Below are positions 51,411 to 60,562 of a DNA stretch of 64,000 bases, in pieces. How positions within the stretch are numbered: position 1 is the first letter of the stretch; the number at the start of each line of letters is the position of its first letter. The notes below the pieces were generated by a model, which ran no database searches, was not told where the DNA came from, and saw only the letters and a list, made by a program, of their open reading frames with translations. The DNA lies in contig DATGLH010000036.1 in NCBI GenBank assembly GCA_035294225.1, forward strand, positions 1 to 64,000, given 5' to 3'. The DNA comes from Trebonia sp035294225 (GTDB lineage: Bacteria > Actinomycetota > Actinomycetes > Streptosporangiales > Streptosporangiaceae). The position numbers and the translations under genes are program-made.

Positions 51411-51456
51411 CGGCCGGGCTCAGCACGCCGCCGACCCGCCGCCGGACACCTGGACG

Positions 51457-52215
51457 TCAGTGCGGCCGGACGTTTCCGAGGAATACCTCGAACGCCTCGG
51501 GGCCGATATGCGGGTTGCCGGCGAAGGGATACTGCATGTCCTTGATCAGAAGGAGCGAGATCGTGACCAGGGCGGTGATCCCCACCACCATCGCGATGTG
51601 CACGGTCTGATTCTCCAGCCCGAAGAGCAGGCAGAAGGCGACCGTTACCACCGCGCCGACGATGAGCGCCACCCACAGCGGCTCCGGTACCGTGTCGTTC
51701 ATCGAGACCAGCCGGTCCCGCCGGGCCGCGCTCAGCTCATTCACGCTGACCAGTGCCTGCTCATACAGAGCCTGCTGCTGGCCGGTCCGGGGCTGGAACG
51801 CGAACATGCGGTCGCGGATCTGGTTGAGTACGGCCTGGGCCTCGGGGCTGGTTTTGCCCTGGTCCATCAGCGGCCATTCGGTGCCTATGACCGTGTTCGC
51901 GTAGGCCACCGTCAGGCTGGCGACCGCCGGGCCCTGGGGCGGGGGAAGGTTGCGCGATATCCAGTAGACGTTCGCGAGCTGATCGGCTTCGCTGTACGTG
52001 GTGGCGCGGGCGCTGCCAAGGTCTTCCCAGCCCACGATGACTACGAACGCCAGCATCACGGCGTAAAGGACGGCGACCCCGGCGAAAATGAACCCCGCGA
52101 CGTCGGTGTGCTTCCGCCGCGCCTCATGGGACCAGTGCTTGTGGACAAGGTGCACCGAGAGGGCCGCCACGACGAGCGCGGCGAGGAGAACGCCCAAGTC
52201 AAGCCAGGTCATCAT
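51457..52215 (-). CDS. DUF4239-family membrane protein
   Basis: A 252-residue protein with two N-terminal helices, a soluble helical middle and two C-terminal helices. GFIFAGVAVLYAVMLAFVVIVGWE and YSEADQLANVYWISRNLP are typical of DUF4239 (bestrophin-like) proteins. The family is of unknown function and may form channels. It is on the opposite strand between the kinase and kdpD, facing the kinase. Confidence 0.8.
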   Translation of the reverse strand: MMTWLDLGVLLAALVVAALSVHLVHKHWSHEARRKHTDVAGFIFAGVAVLYAVMLAFVVIVGWEDLGSARATTYSEADQLANVYWISRNLPPPQGPAVASLTVAYANTVIGTEWPLMDQGKTSPEAQAVLNQIRDRMFAFQPRTGQQQALYEQALVSVNELSAARRDRLVSMNDTVPEPLWVALIVGAVVTVAFCLLFGLENQTVHIAMVVGITALVTISLLLIKDMQYPFAGNPHIGPEAFEVFLGNVRPH

Positions 52216-52605
52216 GTCTCCCAGGACCGCATGGACCGGGTGACCAAAGCAGCAGACTACAGCATGCTGTCGTCAGCCGTCCGCGCGGGTCACGGTCCCG
52301 GAGAACGGCGCCGGGTCCGGACCGGTGCCCGGGATCACAACCTCTGGCCGTTCGCCCGGACCAAGACCGAGGGGCCTAGGCAGGCCGTTGCAGGTTCGGC
52401 CTGTTGTCTCGCATTGTGAGACGGTTCGCCGTCCTCCGGCCTGCCGATGGCGCCAACGGCATGCTCTATCCAGGCCGATGGCGCCATCGGCAGAACGAAG
52501 CCATCGGCAGAACGAAGCCGTCGGCGGAACGGACGAGCGCGCGCCGGTGCATGGATGGCGTTAGGGCCGTGCCGGCTACCGGCGGCGTTGCCGCAGTATT
52601 GAGGT
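52216..52605. other. Intergenic region between the DUF4239 gene and kdpD
   Basis: The region of 390 bases has no supported gene. It holds the palindromic repeat cluster at 52443-52530 and must contain the divergent promoters of the DUF4239 protein gene and kdpD; neither can be placed with confidence. Confidence 0.6.
52443..52530. repeat. Palindromic repeat cluster, inverted relative of the 34.6-kb array
   Basis: GCCGATGGCGCCAACGGC (52443-52460), the linker ATGCTCTATCC and a perfect 18-base palindrome GCCGATGGCGCCATCGGC (52474-52491). The linker is the reverse complement of GGATAGAGCAT at 34641-34651. Two 17-bp copies of AGAACGAAGCCRTCGGC follow. The element thus exists in both orientations in this window. 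Confidence 0.75.
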
Positions 52606-55167
52606 ATGCCCGCACTTGCCGAAGGCCGCGCCACGCCCCGCGGGCAGCTGCGGATCTACCTCGGCGCCGCCGCCGGGGTGGGGAAGACCTACGCCATGCT
52701 GAGCGAGGGCCACCGGCGCAGCGAGCGCGGCGCGGACGTCGTCGTCGCGTTCGCCGAGACACACGGCCGCCCGCAGACCGCCGCCCAGCTGGACGGGCTT
52801 GAGGTCGTACCGCGCAAGCGGCTGACCTACCGCGGTGCCGCGTTCGAGGAGATGGACGTCGACGCGGTGCTGGCCCGCAGGCCGCAGGTCGCCCTGGTGG
52901 ACGAGCTGGCGCACACCAACGTGCCCGGCTCGCGCAACGAGAAGCGCTGGCAGGACATCGAGGAACTGCTCGACGCGGGGATCGAGGTGATCTCCGCGGT
53001 CAACATCCAGCATCTGGAGTCGCTCAACGACGTCGTCGAGCAGATCACCGGGGTGCCGCAGCGGGAAACCGTGCCGGACGCGGTCGTGCGGGCCGCGGAC
53101 CAGGTCGAGCTCGTCGACATGACGGCCGAGGCACTGCGCCGCCGCATGGCGCACGGCAACATCTACCCGCCGGAGAAGATCGACGCGGCGCTCACCAACT
53201 ACTTCAGGACCGGGAACCTGACCGCGCTGCGCGAGCTGGCGCTGCTCTGGCTGGCCGACAAGGTCGACGAGGGCCTGCAGAAGTACCGTGCCGAGCACGG
53301 CATCAAGAGCACCTGGGAGGCGCGGGAGCGGGTCGTCGTCGCGCTCACCGGCGGCCCCGAGGGCGACACGCTGATCAGGCGCGCGGCGCGGATCGCGGCC
53401 CGCTCCTCCGGCGGCGACCTGCTCGCGGTGCACATCACCAGGTCCGACGGGCTCACCGGCGCGAACCCGGCCAACCTCACCCGGCAGCGTCGGCTGGTCG
53501 AGTCCCTCGGCGGCACCTACCACCAGGTCGTCGGCGACAACATCTCCGAGGCGCTGCTCGCCTTCGCCCGGGCGGAGAACGCCACGCAGCTCGTGCTCGG
53601 CGCGAGCCGCCGCCCGTGGCTGCTGGCCATGCTCACCGGACCGGGAATCGGGGCGCGCACCATCCGTGACTCCGGCCCGATCGACGTCCACATGGTCACC
53701 CACGCCCATGCGGGCAGCCGGTGGGGCCTGCTTCCCCGGTACCGCGGCGGGATCACGCCGCGCCGCCAGGTCGCCGGGTATGCCCTCGCCGCCGCCCTCG
53801 CGCCGCTGCTGACGGTGCTGCTGGCCAGCATGCGGTCCAGCCTCAACCTCACCAGCGACGTGCTCGCCTTCCTCGTCGCCGTCATCATCGTGGCGGTGAC
53901 CGGCGGCTTCGTGCCCGCGCTGGTGGAGGCCATCGCCGCGTCGCTGCTGCTGAACTACTACTTCACGCCGCCGCTCCACCAGTGGACGATCGCGGAGGCG
54001 AACAACGCGCTGGCGCTCGGCGTGTTCATCGCGGTCGGGCTGGTCGTGAGCTGGGTGGTCGACATCGCCGCGCGGCGGACCAAGCAGGCGGCGCGCGCCA
54101 ACGCCGAGTCCGAGCTGCTGGTGACGACGGCGGGCAGCATCCTGCGCGGCCAGCACGCGGTCGACGCGCTGCTCGACCGGACCCGGGAGTCCTTCGGGAT
54201 GCGGTCGGCCAGCCTGCTCGAATGCCAGGGCGCCGCGGGCGGCCCGGGACGCGGGCCGGCCGCCGGCTGGACGGTGGTCGCCTCGTCGGGAGAGAACCCG
54301 GTGCGCCGGCCCGACGACGCCGACGTGGACGTGCCGATATCCGACACGCTCTCGCTCGCCCTGGTCGGACGCCCGCTGCCCGCGGGCGACCGCCGCGTGC
54401 TCGGCGCCTTCGCGGCCTACGCCGCGGTCGCGCTCGAACAGCAGCGGCTCGCCGCCGAGGCGGAGGCGGCCAGGCCGATCGCCGCCGCCGACCGGATGCG
54501 CACCGCGCTGCTCGCCGCGGTCAGCCACGACCTGCGCACGCCGCTCGCCTCGGCCAAGGCGGCGGTCACCTCGCTGCGGTCCCCGGACGTGCGCTGGGAC
54601 GCCGCCGACACCGAGGAGCTGCTCGCCACCGCCGACGAGTCCCTGGACCGGCTCACCCACCTGGTGGAGAACCTCCTGGACATGAGCAGGCTACAGGCCG
54701 GGGCGCTGTCGCTGTTCCCGCGCCCGTCGGGCCTCGACGAGATCGTGTCCCGCGCGCTGGACAACCTGGACCCGCTCGGCCGCGACATCGCGGTGGAGAT
54801 CCCCGAGTCGCTGCCGGCCGTGTACGCGGACCCGGCGATCGCCGAACGCGTCGTGGTCAACCTCGCCGAGAACGCGCTGCGCTACTCCCCCGCCGGCAAG
54901 CCGCCGCTGATCACCGCCAGCGCGCTGGGCGGGCGCGTGGAGCTTCGCGTGATCGACCGCGGACCGGGCATACCAGAACATGGCAAGGAGCGGATGTTCG
55001 TGCCGTTCCAGCGGCTCGGCGATACCGACAACACCACGGGCGTGGGACTCGGGCTGGCCCTGGCCCGCGGGCTGACCGAGGCCATGGGCGGCACGCTCAC
55101 CGCCGAGGACACCCCGGGCGGCGGGCTGACGATGGCGATCTCGCTGCCGGCCGCGCCCGGCGATTAG
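52606..55167 (+). CDS. kdpD: Osmosensitive K+ sensor histidine kinase KdpD
   Basis: An 853-residue sensor kinase of normal length. The N-terminal KdpD domain has Walker A GAAAGVGKTYAML near residue 20 and DELAHTNVPGSRN. A Usp-like domain follows (about 240-370), then four transmembrane helices (about 390-490), a GAF-like region, HisKA with His641 in VSHDLRTPLAS, and a HATPase_c end (NLAENALRYSPAG, GPGIPEH, GVGLGLAL). It senses K+ limitation and phosphorylates KdpE. Unusually it is separated from kdpFABC by the kinase and DUF4239 genes. Confidence 0.94.
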   Translation: MPALAEGRATPRGQLRIYLGAAAGVGKTYAMLSEGHRRSERGADVVVAFAETHGRPQTAAQLDGLEVVPRKRLTYRGAAFEEMDVDAVLARRPQVALVDELAHTNVPGSRNEKRWQDIEELLDAGIEVISAVNIQHLESLNDVVEQITGVPQRETVPDAVVRAADQVELVDMTAEALRRRMAHGNIYPPEKIDAALTNYFRTGNLTALRELALLWLADKVDEGLQKYRAEHGIKSTWEARERVVVALTGGPEGDTLIRRAARIAARSSGGDLLAVHITRSDGLTGANPANLTRQRRLVESLGGTYHQVVGDNISEALLAFARAENATQLVLGASRRPWLLAMLTGPGIGARTIRDSGPIDVHMVTHAHAGSRWGLLPRYRGGITPRRQVAGYALAAALAPLLTVLLASMRSSLNLTSDVLAFLVAVIIVAVTGGFVPALVEAIAASLLLNYYFTPPLHQWTIAEANNALALGVFIAVGLVVSWVVDIAARRTKQAARANAESELLVTTAGSILRGQHAVDALLDRTRESFGMRSASLLECQGAAGGPGRGPAAGWTVVASSGENPVRRPDDADVDVPISDTLSLALVGRPLPAGDRRVLGAFAAYAAVALEQQRLAAEAEAARPIAAADRMRTALLAAVSHDLRTPLASAKAAVTSLRSPDVRWDAADTEELLATADESLDRLTHLVENLLDMSRLQAGALSLFPRPSGLDEIVSRALDNLDPLGRDIAVEIPESLPAVYADPAIAERVVVNLAENALRYSPAGKPPLITASALGGRVELRVIDRGPGIPEHGKERMFVPFQRLGDTDNTTGVGLGLALARGLTEAMGGTLTAEDTPGGGLTMAISLPAAPGD

Positions 55168-55218
55168 AGCGCGATCAGAGCGCGATCAGGGCGATAAGGG
55201 CGATAAGGGGGTGCGGGC

Positions 55219-55938
55219 GTGACACGGGTGCTCGTCGTCGACGACGAGCCGCAGATCCTGCGCGCGCTGCGGATCAACCTGCGGGTGCGGCAGTACGAGG
55301 TGCACACCGCCGCGACCGGGGCGCAGGCGCTGGCGGCCGCGGCGGCGCACCCGCCGGACCTGGTGATCCTCGACCTCGGGCTGCCCGACATGGAAGGCGT
55401 GGACGTGATCGCCGGGCTGCGCGGCTGGACCTTTGCGCCCATCATCGTGCTGTCCGGGCGGGCCGACAGCGCGGACAAGGTGGAGGCGCTCGACGCCGGG
55501 GCGGACGACTACGTGACCAAGCCGTTCGGCATGGAAGAACTGCTGGCCCGGATGCGGGCGGCGGCCCGCCGGGTCGGCACCGCCGGGGAGGTGCCGCGGG
55601 TACGGCTCGGCGGCCTCACCGTCGACCTCGCGGCCAAGCGGGTCACCAGGGACGACGGGACGGCCGAGGGCGCCGACATCAGGCTGACGCCTACCGAGTG
55701 GCATCTGCTCGAGGTGCTGCTGCGCAACCCGGGCAAGCTGCTCAGCCAGAAGCAGCTGCTGCGCGAGGTGTGGGGGCCCGGTTACGACAACGCGAGCGGC
55801 AACCTGCGGCTGTACATGGCGCAACTGCGGCGCAAGCTCGAACCGGACCCGGCGCGGCCGCGCTGGCTGATCACCGAGCCCGGCATGGGATACCGCTTCC
55901 AGCCTCCCGAGCAGGAACCGGAACATACCGCTCGTTAA
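55219..55938 (+). CDS. kdpE: Response regulator KdpE
   Basis: A 239-residue OmpR-type regulator from GTG 55219. The receiver has DDEP acidic residues, phospho-acceptor Asp52 in VILDLGLPDMEG and Lys in YVTKPFGM. The C-terminal winged helix shows LTPTEWHLLEVLLRNPGKLLS. It activates kdpFABC when phosphorylated. The 51 bases between kdpD and kdpE are made of short duplications (AGAGCGCGATC twice, AGGGCGATA twice). Confidence 0.93.
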   Translation: MTRVLVVDDEPQILRALRINLRVRQYEVHTAATGAQALAAAAAHPPDLVILDLGLPDMEGVDVIAGLRGWTFAPIIVLSGRADSADKVEALDAGADDYVTKPFGMEELLARMRAAARRVGTAGEVPRVRLGGLTVDLAAKRVTRDDGTAEGADIRLTPTEWHLLEVLLRNPGKLLSQKQLLREVWGPGYDNASGNLRLYMAQLRRKLEPDPARPRWLITEPGMGYRFQPPEQEPEHTAR

Positions 55939-55956
55939 TCAACCGCTATCGCGGAA

Positions 55957-55979
55957 GGATCGGCGCCCTCCGCCGATCC
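55957..55979. terminator. Hairpin between convergent kdpE and SDR genes
   Basis: GGATCGGCG (55957-55965) and CGCCGATCC (55971-55979) form a perfect 9-bp stem with a 5-base loop. It lies between convergent genes and could stop transcription from both sides. No U-tract is seen. Confidence 0.6.
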
Positions 55980-55996
55980 GGATCCCGTGCCCGCGG

Positions 55997-56713
55997 TTAC
56001 CAGGGCAGCTCGCGGCCGTCGCGGGTGAAGGTGCCGGTGGGGCCGCCGTTCGGCAGGGTAACCGCCCAGACCACGCTGGCGGCGCCCCGGGCGTGGGAGC
56101 GCCCGCCGCCCTGGGCGCCGTCGCCGGACGTCCAGCCAGGGCACACCGCGTTGACCAGGATGCCGTCCCGGTAGAGCTCACCGGCGAGCAGCCTGGTCAG
56201 CGCGTTCAGCGCCGCCTTGGAGACGCTGTAGGCGGGGTAGCCGCCGCGCATGAGGGCGATCGAGCCGCCCTCGCTCGACACGTTGACCACCCGCGGCCGC
56301 GGGCTCAGGCGCAGCAGCGGCAGCAGGGTCTGCGTCATCCGCCAGGCGCCGAACAGGTTGACGTCGAGAGCCTCGGCCACTGGCGACAGGTCGGTGTCGC
56401 CGGCGATCGCCCACTGGTCGGGCGGCGTGGACGCGTTGTTCACGAGCGCGTCGGCCCGCCCGAACCGCTCCCTGAGCCATTCGCCGAACTGCCTGACGTT
56501 CACGGAATTATCGACTTCGATATGGCACGGCGTGATCCGCTCGCCCTCGGGGTCGAGTTCCTTAGCCGCGATTTCCCCCCTCCGCGGGTCCCGCGAGCCA
56601 AGCACGACCGCGTATCCGAGCGCGGCGAGCTGCCGGCAGACCTCCAGGCCGATGCCGCGGTTCCCGCCGGTTACCACGGCTACCGGCAGTCGCGAGCGCG
56701 CCGGCATCATCAC
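55997..56713 (-). CDS. Short-chain dehydrogenase/reductase
   Basis: A 238-residue SDR. The cofactor motif is VAVVTGGNRGIGLEVCRQL, NNAS lies at about residue 95, the Ser is in VVNVSSEGGS and the YxxxK motif is intact in YPAYSVSKAALN. The presence of an Arg in GSRDPRR suggests NADP preference, like carbonyl reductases. The end is rich in Gly and has GPTGTFTRDGRELPW, common in this subgroup. It converges with kdpE. Confidence 0.85.
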   Translation of the reverse strand: MMMPARSRLPVAVVTGGNRGIGLEVCRQLAALGYAVVLGSRDPRRGEIAAKELDPEGERITPCHIEVDNSVNVRQFGEWLRERFGRADALVNNASTPPDQWAIAGDTDLSPVAEALDVNLFGAWRMTQTLLPLLRLSPRPRVVNVSSEGGSIALMRGGYPAYSVSKAALNALTRLLAGELYRDGILVNAVCPGWTSGDGAQGGGRSHARGAASVVWAVTLPNGGPTGTFTRDGRELPW

Positions 56714-56803
56714 CGCCTGGTTCCGGTGCCGAAGCTCATGCCGCTTATCTTGCCACCCGGGAGCGGCGGCCGGGCCTTACGTTATCTCTCGGTAGCTTTA
56801 GCG

Positions 56804-58705
56804 CTATTCGCGGTAGCGATGGTGCTGATGAGGCGCTGCGGGATCCGCGGCGAGCACTTCCAGCCGGTAGCGCAGCCTGCACAGGACCACCCTGTTGGTG
56901 CCGCGGCGGATCGCCCGGTCCAGGATCAGCCCGCGCTGGTTGTACATGATCCACTGCCACGGCCGCGCCGGCTGCACCTCGGGGATCAGCACGACCAGCC
57001 GGTGGTACTTGTCTTCCGCCTCGACCGACCGGAGGTAGGCAACGATCGGCTTGGCTATCGAACGGTGCGCGGACCGCAGGGTGATGAGCGGCACCTCGGG
57101 ACGCCACGCCTTCCACTCGTCGCGGAAAGACGCGTCGGGCGGCTGTCCGCCGTCGGTGCCGGTGCCGCCGTCGGTGCCGCCGTCGGTGCCGCCGTCGGTG
57201 TCGGTGTCGGTGTCGGTGAACACCACCGTGACGGCGATCACGTCGTCGCCGAGCGACAGCGCCGCGGAGATGCCCTCGGCGGTCAGCCGGGACATGCCCG
57301 CCACCGGGACCACCACGAGCGACGCCTGCCGCACCGGCGGCCCCGGCACCTGGCCGATCCGCAGCTGGGCGCCGATGCGCGCGTACGTCCGGCGCACCGA
57401 CGCGAACAGCAGGACGAGCAGCGGGATGACCAGCGCGACCAGCCACGCGCCCTGCGTGAACTTGCTGACCAGCTCGATCACCGTGGCCGCGAGCGTGAGC
57501 ACGGCGCCGATGCCGTTGATCCACGCCCGGCCGAGCCAGCCGGGGGTGGTGGATCGCTGCGCGTGCCAGTGCCTGACCATGCCGACCTGGGAGAGCGTGA
57601 AGCCGACGAAGACGCCAACGGCGAACAGCGGCACCAGCGCCTGCGTGTCGCCGCGGGAGGCGACCAGCAGCAGCGCCGCGGCCACCGCGAGCACCCCGAC
57701 GCCGTACCGGAACACCCGGCGGTCGGCCCGCAGCCCGAACATGTGCGGCAGGAAGTTGTCGTGGGCCAGCAGCCCGGCGAGCACCGGCAGGCCGCCGAAC
57801 GAGGTGTTCGCGGCGAGCGCGAGCAGCACCAGCGTGATCATCTGGATGAGGTAGAACAGCACGCCGTGCCCGACCGCGCCCGCGGTGAGCTGGGCCAGGA
57901 CCGTCGTGCCGGAGTGCGGCACCACGTGCCAGCGCCGGATCAGCTCACCCAGCCCGAGCAGCATGACGCCGAGCAGCACGCCCAGCGACACCTCGGTGCG
58001 CTGGGCGTGGCGAGCCCGCGGTGCCCGGAACTGAGGTACCGAGTTCGCGATCGCCTCCACTCCGGTCAGCGCGGAGCACCCGGACGCGAACGCCTTCAGG
58101 ATCAGCAGCGCGCCGACCGTCTCGGTGGCCGGCGGCAGCGAGTGCGACAGCGGCACCGCCGGCTGCGGCCGGACCAGGCCGACCGCGATGACCAGGAGCA
58201 TCGCGGCGATGAAGGCGAGCGTCGGCACCGCGAAGACGCGCGCGGACTCGGCGACCCCCCACAGGTTGGCCCCGGTGATGAGGGCGAGCGCCAGCAGGCA
58301 CAGCCACACCCGTGCCCCGTACAGCGCCGGGAACGCGGCGGTCAGCGCCTCCACGCCGGCCGACACGCCGACCGCCGCGTTCAGCACGTAGTCGACGGTC
58401 AGCGATGCCGCCGCGACCAGCGAGGCCGTGGTGCCGAGGTGCCGCTTGGACACCGCGTACGCGCCGCCGCCGTCCGGGAATGCCTCGATCACCTGCCGGT
58501 AGGAGATGACCAGCGCGGCGAGCAGCACCACGATCGCACCGGTGACCGGGAGGCTGTATTTCAGCGCGGACGCCCCGGCCGCGACCAGCACGACGAGGAT
58601 GGCCTCCGGCCCGTAGGCGACGCTGGAGAGCGCGTCGAGGGAGAGCGCGGCGAGGCCGCCCAGCGTGGTCAGCCGCTCCCGCTCCGCCCGTGGGGCGTTG
58701 CTCAC
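56804..58705 (-). CDS. kimA: KimA-like potassium importer (APC superfamily)
   Basis: A 633-residue permease with about 12 helices and a C-terminal cytoplasmic domain. RLTTLGGLAALSLDALSSVAYG, then ALKYSLPVTGAIVVLLAALV and YRQVIEAFPDGGGAYAVSK match the KimA/YdaO group, high-affinity K+/H+ symporters inhibited by c-di-AMP. It was long annotated as an amino acid permease, which remains the alternative. The C-terminal domain contains a low-complexity Asp/Thr/Gly run encoded by repeats at about 57150-57218. Only 86 bp separate it from the divergent LacI gene, leaving no room for a ydaO riboswitch. Confidence 0.78.
   Translation of the reverse strand: MSNAPRAERERLTTLGGLAALSLDALSSVAYGPEAILVVLVAAGASALKYSLPVTGAIVVLLAALVISYRQVIEAFPDGGGAYAVSKRHLGTTASLVAAASLTVDYVLNAAVGVSAGVEALTAAFPALYGARVWLCLLALALITGANLWGVAESARVFAVPTLAFIAAMLLVIAVGLVRPQPAVPLSHSLPPATETVGALLILKAFASGCSALTGVEAIANSVPQFRAPRARHAQRTEVSLGVLLGVMLLGLGELIRRWHVVPHSGTTVLAQLTAGAVGHGVLFYLIQMITLVLLALAANTSFGGLPVLAGLLAHDNFLPHMFGLRADRRVFRYGVGVLAVAAALLLVASRGDTQALVPLFAVGVFVGFTLSQVGMVRHWHAQRSTTPGWLGRAWINGIGAVLTLAATVIELVSKFTQGAWLVALVIPLLVLLFASVRRTYARIGAQLRIGQVPGPPVRQASLVVVPVAGMSRLTAEGISAALSLGDDVIAVTVVFTDTDTDTDGGTDGGTDGGTGTDGGQPPDASFRDEWKAWRPEVPLITLRSAHRSIAKPIVAYLRSVEAEDKYHRLVVLIPEVQPARPWQWIMYNQRGLILDRAIRRGTNRVVLCRLRYRLEVLAADPAAPHQHHRYRE
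57150..57218 (-). repeat. Short tandem repeats in the C-terminal domain of the KimA-like gene
   Basis: GCCGTCGGT and GTCGGT units are repeated about ten times, encoding alternating Asp-Thr and Gly-Gly-Thr-Asp residues. This is probably a slippage-prone surface loop inserted in the cytoplasmic domain. Confidence 0.65.
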
Positions 58706-58791
58706 CGGCCAATTATCGCCGCCGGCCGGCGGGGCGGCGCGCGGAGGTGTTCCGCGGCGCTTCGCTGAGCAAAATGTTACTGGAGGGGGCG

Positions 58792-59799
58792 ATGAATATT
58801 CACGGACAGATGTTGCGTAACGGCGGCCGGCCGACCATGAAGGACGTCGCGTCCCGGGCCGGGGTCGCGTTGAAGACCGTGTCCCGGGTGGTGAACGGCG
58901 AGCCCGGAGTGACCCCCGAGACCACGAAGCGGGTGCTCGGCGCCATCGAGGAACTCGGTTTCCGGCGGAATGAGAGCGCCCGGCTCCTGCGCACCGGGCG
59001 GACCGCCACGCTCGGCTTCATCGCGGACAGCTATGCCGACCCCGACCTGGCGGCGGTCTTCCGCGGCTTTGAGGAAGTGGCCAGCGAGCACGGGTTCCTG
59101 CTCTACACCGGCTCGACGGGCGGCGAGCCGTCGCGGGAGGAGCGGCTCGCCCTCGCGATGTGCGCCCGGCGGATCGACGGGCTGGTCATCGTTCCCGCCC
59201 CCGGCGAGCACGGCTACCTGGTGCCCGAGATCGAGGCGGGCGTGGCCGCCGTGTTCGCGCTGAGGCCGCCGGCGGCGCTGGTCAGCGCCGACACCGTGCT
59301 GGTGGACGAGCGGGGCGGCGCGAGGGCCGCGGTAGCGCACCTGATCGCGTACGGGCACCGGCGGATCGGTTACCTCGGCGACCCGGCCGGTTACCGGTCC
59401 CGGCAGTTCGCGCACGGCTACGCCGAGGCGATGACGGCAGCCGGGCTGGCGGCGGACCAGCCCTGGGCGGCACTGACCCCGCGGGACCTCGCCGAGCCGG
59501 CGGCCTGCCCGGTGACCGCGGTGCTCTGCGGCAGCCGGGAGCATACCGCGCTGGCGCTGCGGGCCCTGGCCGGGGCAGGCCAGCGGCGGGTGGCGGTCAT
59601 CGGGTTCGGTGATCTCGAGCTGGCCGACCTCGTCTCGCCCGGGGTGACCGTGATCGGCTACGACCCGGCGCAGCTCGGTCGCACGGCCGGGGAGCTGCTC
59701 GTCCGCCGTGTCGCGGGCGAGCAGGGACCGCCTCGCCGGGTGGAGCTGCCGGCCAGGCTGACCCCGCGCGGCTCCGCCGAGTTCGCTCCGGGCTCGTAG
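58792..59799 (+). CDS. LacI-family transcriptional regulator
   Basis: A 335-residue regulator from ATG 58792 with GGAGGGGGCG directly upstream. The HTH is TMKDVASRAGVALKTVSRVVNG with hinge residues ARLLRTGRTATLGFI after it. The periplasmic-binding-like effector domain includes GLVIVPAPGEHGY and AHLIAYGHRRIGYLG. It would bind a palindromic operator and a sugar-like effector. Divergent from the KimA-like gene; its targets are not evident here. Confidence 0.88.
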   Translation: MNIHGQMLRNGGRPTMKDVASRAGVALKTVSRVVNGEPGVTPETTKRVLGAIEELGFRRNESARLLRTGRTATLGFIADSYADPDLAAVFRGFEEVASEHGFLLYTGSTGGEPSREERLALAMCARRIDGLVIVPAPGEHGYLVPEIEAGVAAVFALRPPAALVSADTVLVDERGGARAAVAHLIAYGHRRIGYLGDPAGYRSRQFAHGYAEAMTAAGLAADQPWAALTPRDLAEPAACPVTAVLCGSREHTALALRALAGAGQRRVAVIGFGDLELADLVSPGVTVIGYDPAQLGRTAGELLVRRVAGEQGPPRRVELPARLTPRGSAEFAPGS

Positions 59800-59803
59800 C
59801 GGC

Positions 59804-59989
59804 CTAGGTCAGCAGGCTCGCCGCGATGGCGACCAGCACGGCGACCGCGACCACGACGGCCGCCAGCAGGCCGACCGTGGACCCCGGCGCGCGCATCCGC
59901 CACGGCTCCGGCAGGTCGTCGTCCTGACGCTGCGCGAACGCACGGAAGCGTCCGGTGTCCGCGCTCAGGTCATCGTCAACTTCGGGCAT
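59804..59989 (-). CDS. Small tail-anchored membrane protein
   Basis: A 61-residue protein: an acidic soluble N-terminus (MPEVDDDLSADTGRFRAFAQ) and one C-terminal hydrophobic helix (VGLLAAVVVAVAVLVAIAASL). Codon use is like that of neighbouring genes. It is 17 bp downstream of the Lrp gene on the same strand and converges with LacI. Function unknown. Confidence 0.6.
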   Translation of the reverse strand: MPEVDDDLSADTGRFRAFAQRQDDDLPEPWRMRAPGSTVGLLAAVVVAVAVLVAIAASLLT

Positions 59990-60006
59990 AGGCCGACCTT
60001 AGCCTG

Positions 60007-60480
60007 TCATGCGTGCTCAGACGGGGCGAATGAGTCTGCCCGCTCGACCAGCCTGGAGAGCACGATCACGCTCCGGGTGCGCAGCACGAACGGCTCGGCG
60101 CCTATCCGCTCCATCACCCGCTCGAAGTGCTTGATGTCGGCGGCCCTGATGTGGACCAGCGCGTCCGCCTCGCCGGTCACCGTGCAGGCGTCCGCCACCT
60201 CCGGGTAGCGCCGGACCGCCGCGGCGATCTCCCCCGGGGAGGTGCGGGCGACGCAGAACAGCTCGACGTACGCCTCGGTCGTCCAGCCGAGCGCGGCCGG
60301 GTCCACCCGCGCGGTGAAGCCGGTGATCGCGCCGGAGGCCCGCAGCCTGTCCACGCGCCGCTTGACGGCCGGCGCCGACAGGCCGACCTCGTTCCCGATC
60401 ACCGCGTAGCTGGCGCGGGCGTCCCTGATCAGCGCGGTGATGATCCGCGCGTCGATGTCGTCAAGGCTGCCGAGGCTCAT
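60007..60480 (-). CDS. Lrp/AsnC-family transcriptional regulator
   Basis: A 157-residue protein from ATG 60480 with GAGG upstream; the longer reading frame adds an unlikely Arg-rich leader. The HTH is ALIRDARASYAVIGNEVGLSAPAVKRRVDRL-type (DARASYAVIGNEVGLS, AVKRRVDRL) and the C-terminal RAM domain contains VTGEADALVHIRAADIKHFE. Such regulators respond to amino acids as octamers. It diverges from the histidine kinase gene; an inverted repeat lies between them. Confidence 0.86.
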   Translation of the reverse strand: MSLGSLDDIDARIITALIRDARASYAVIGNEVGLSAPAVKRRVDRLRASGAITGFTARVDPAALGWTTEAYVELFCVARTSPGEIAAAVRRYPEVADACTVTGEADALVHIRAADIKHFERVMERIGAEPFVLRTRSVIVLSRLVERADSFAPSEHA

Positions 60481-60562
60481 CGCCTCATCATGCACCTGTC
60501 GCGCCCGCCGCGCCCGCACCCGCGGCGGCCGGGCCGGGCCGGCCCGGCCGCCGGAAAGGCGT

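Noticed and set aside
56093..58768. Very long plus-strand open frame (about 890 codons) opposite the KimA-like gene
   Set aside because: It is antisense to the SDR and KimA-like genes, rich in Arg/His/Gln, has no domain, and is the usual mirror frame of GC-rich coding DNA.
58706..58791. c-di-AMP (ydaO) riboswitch before the KimA-like gene
   Set aside because: Only 86 bases separate the divergent start codons, too short for that aptamer, and no matching motifs are seen.
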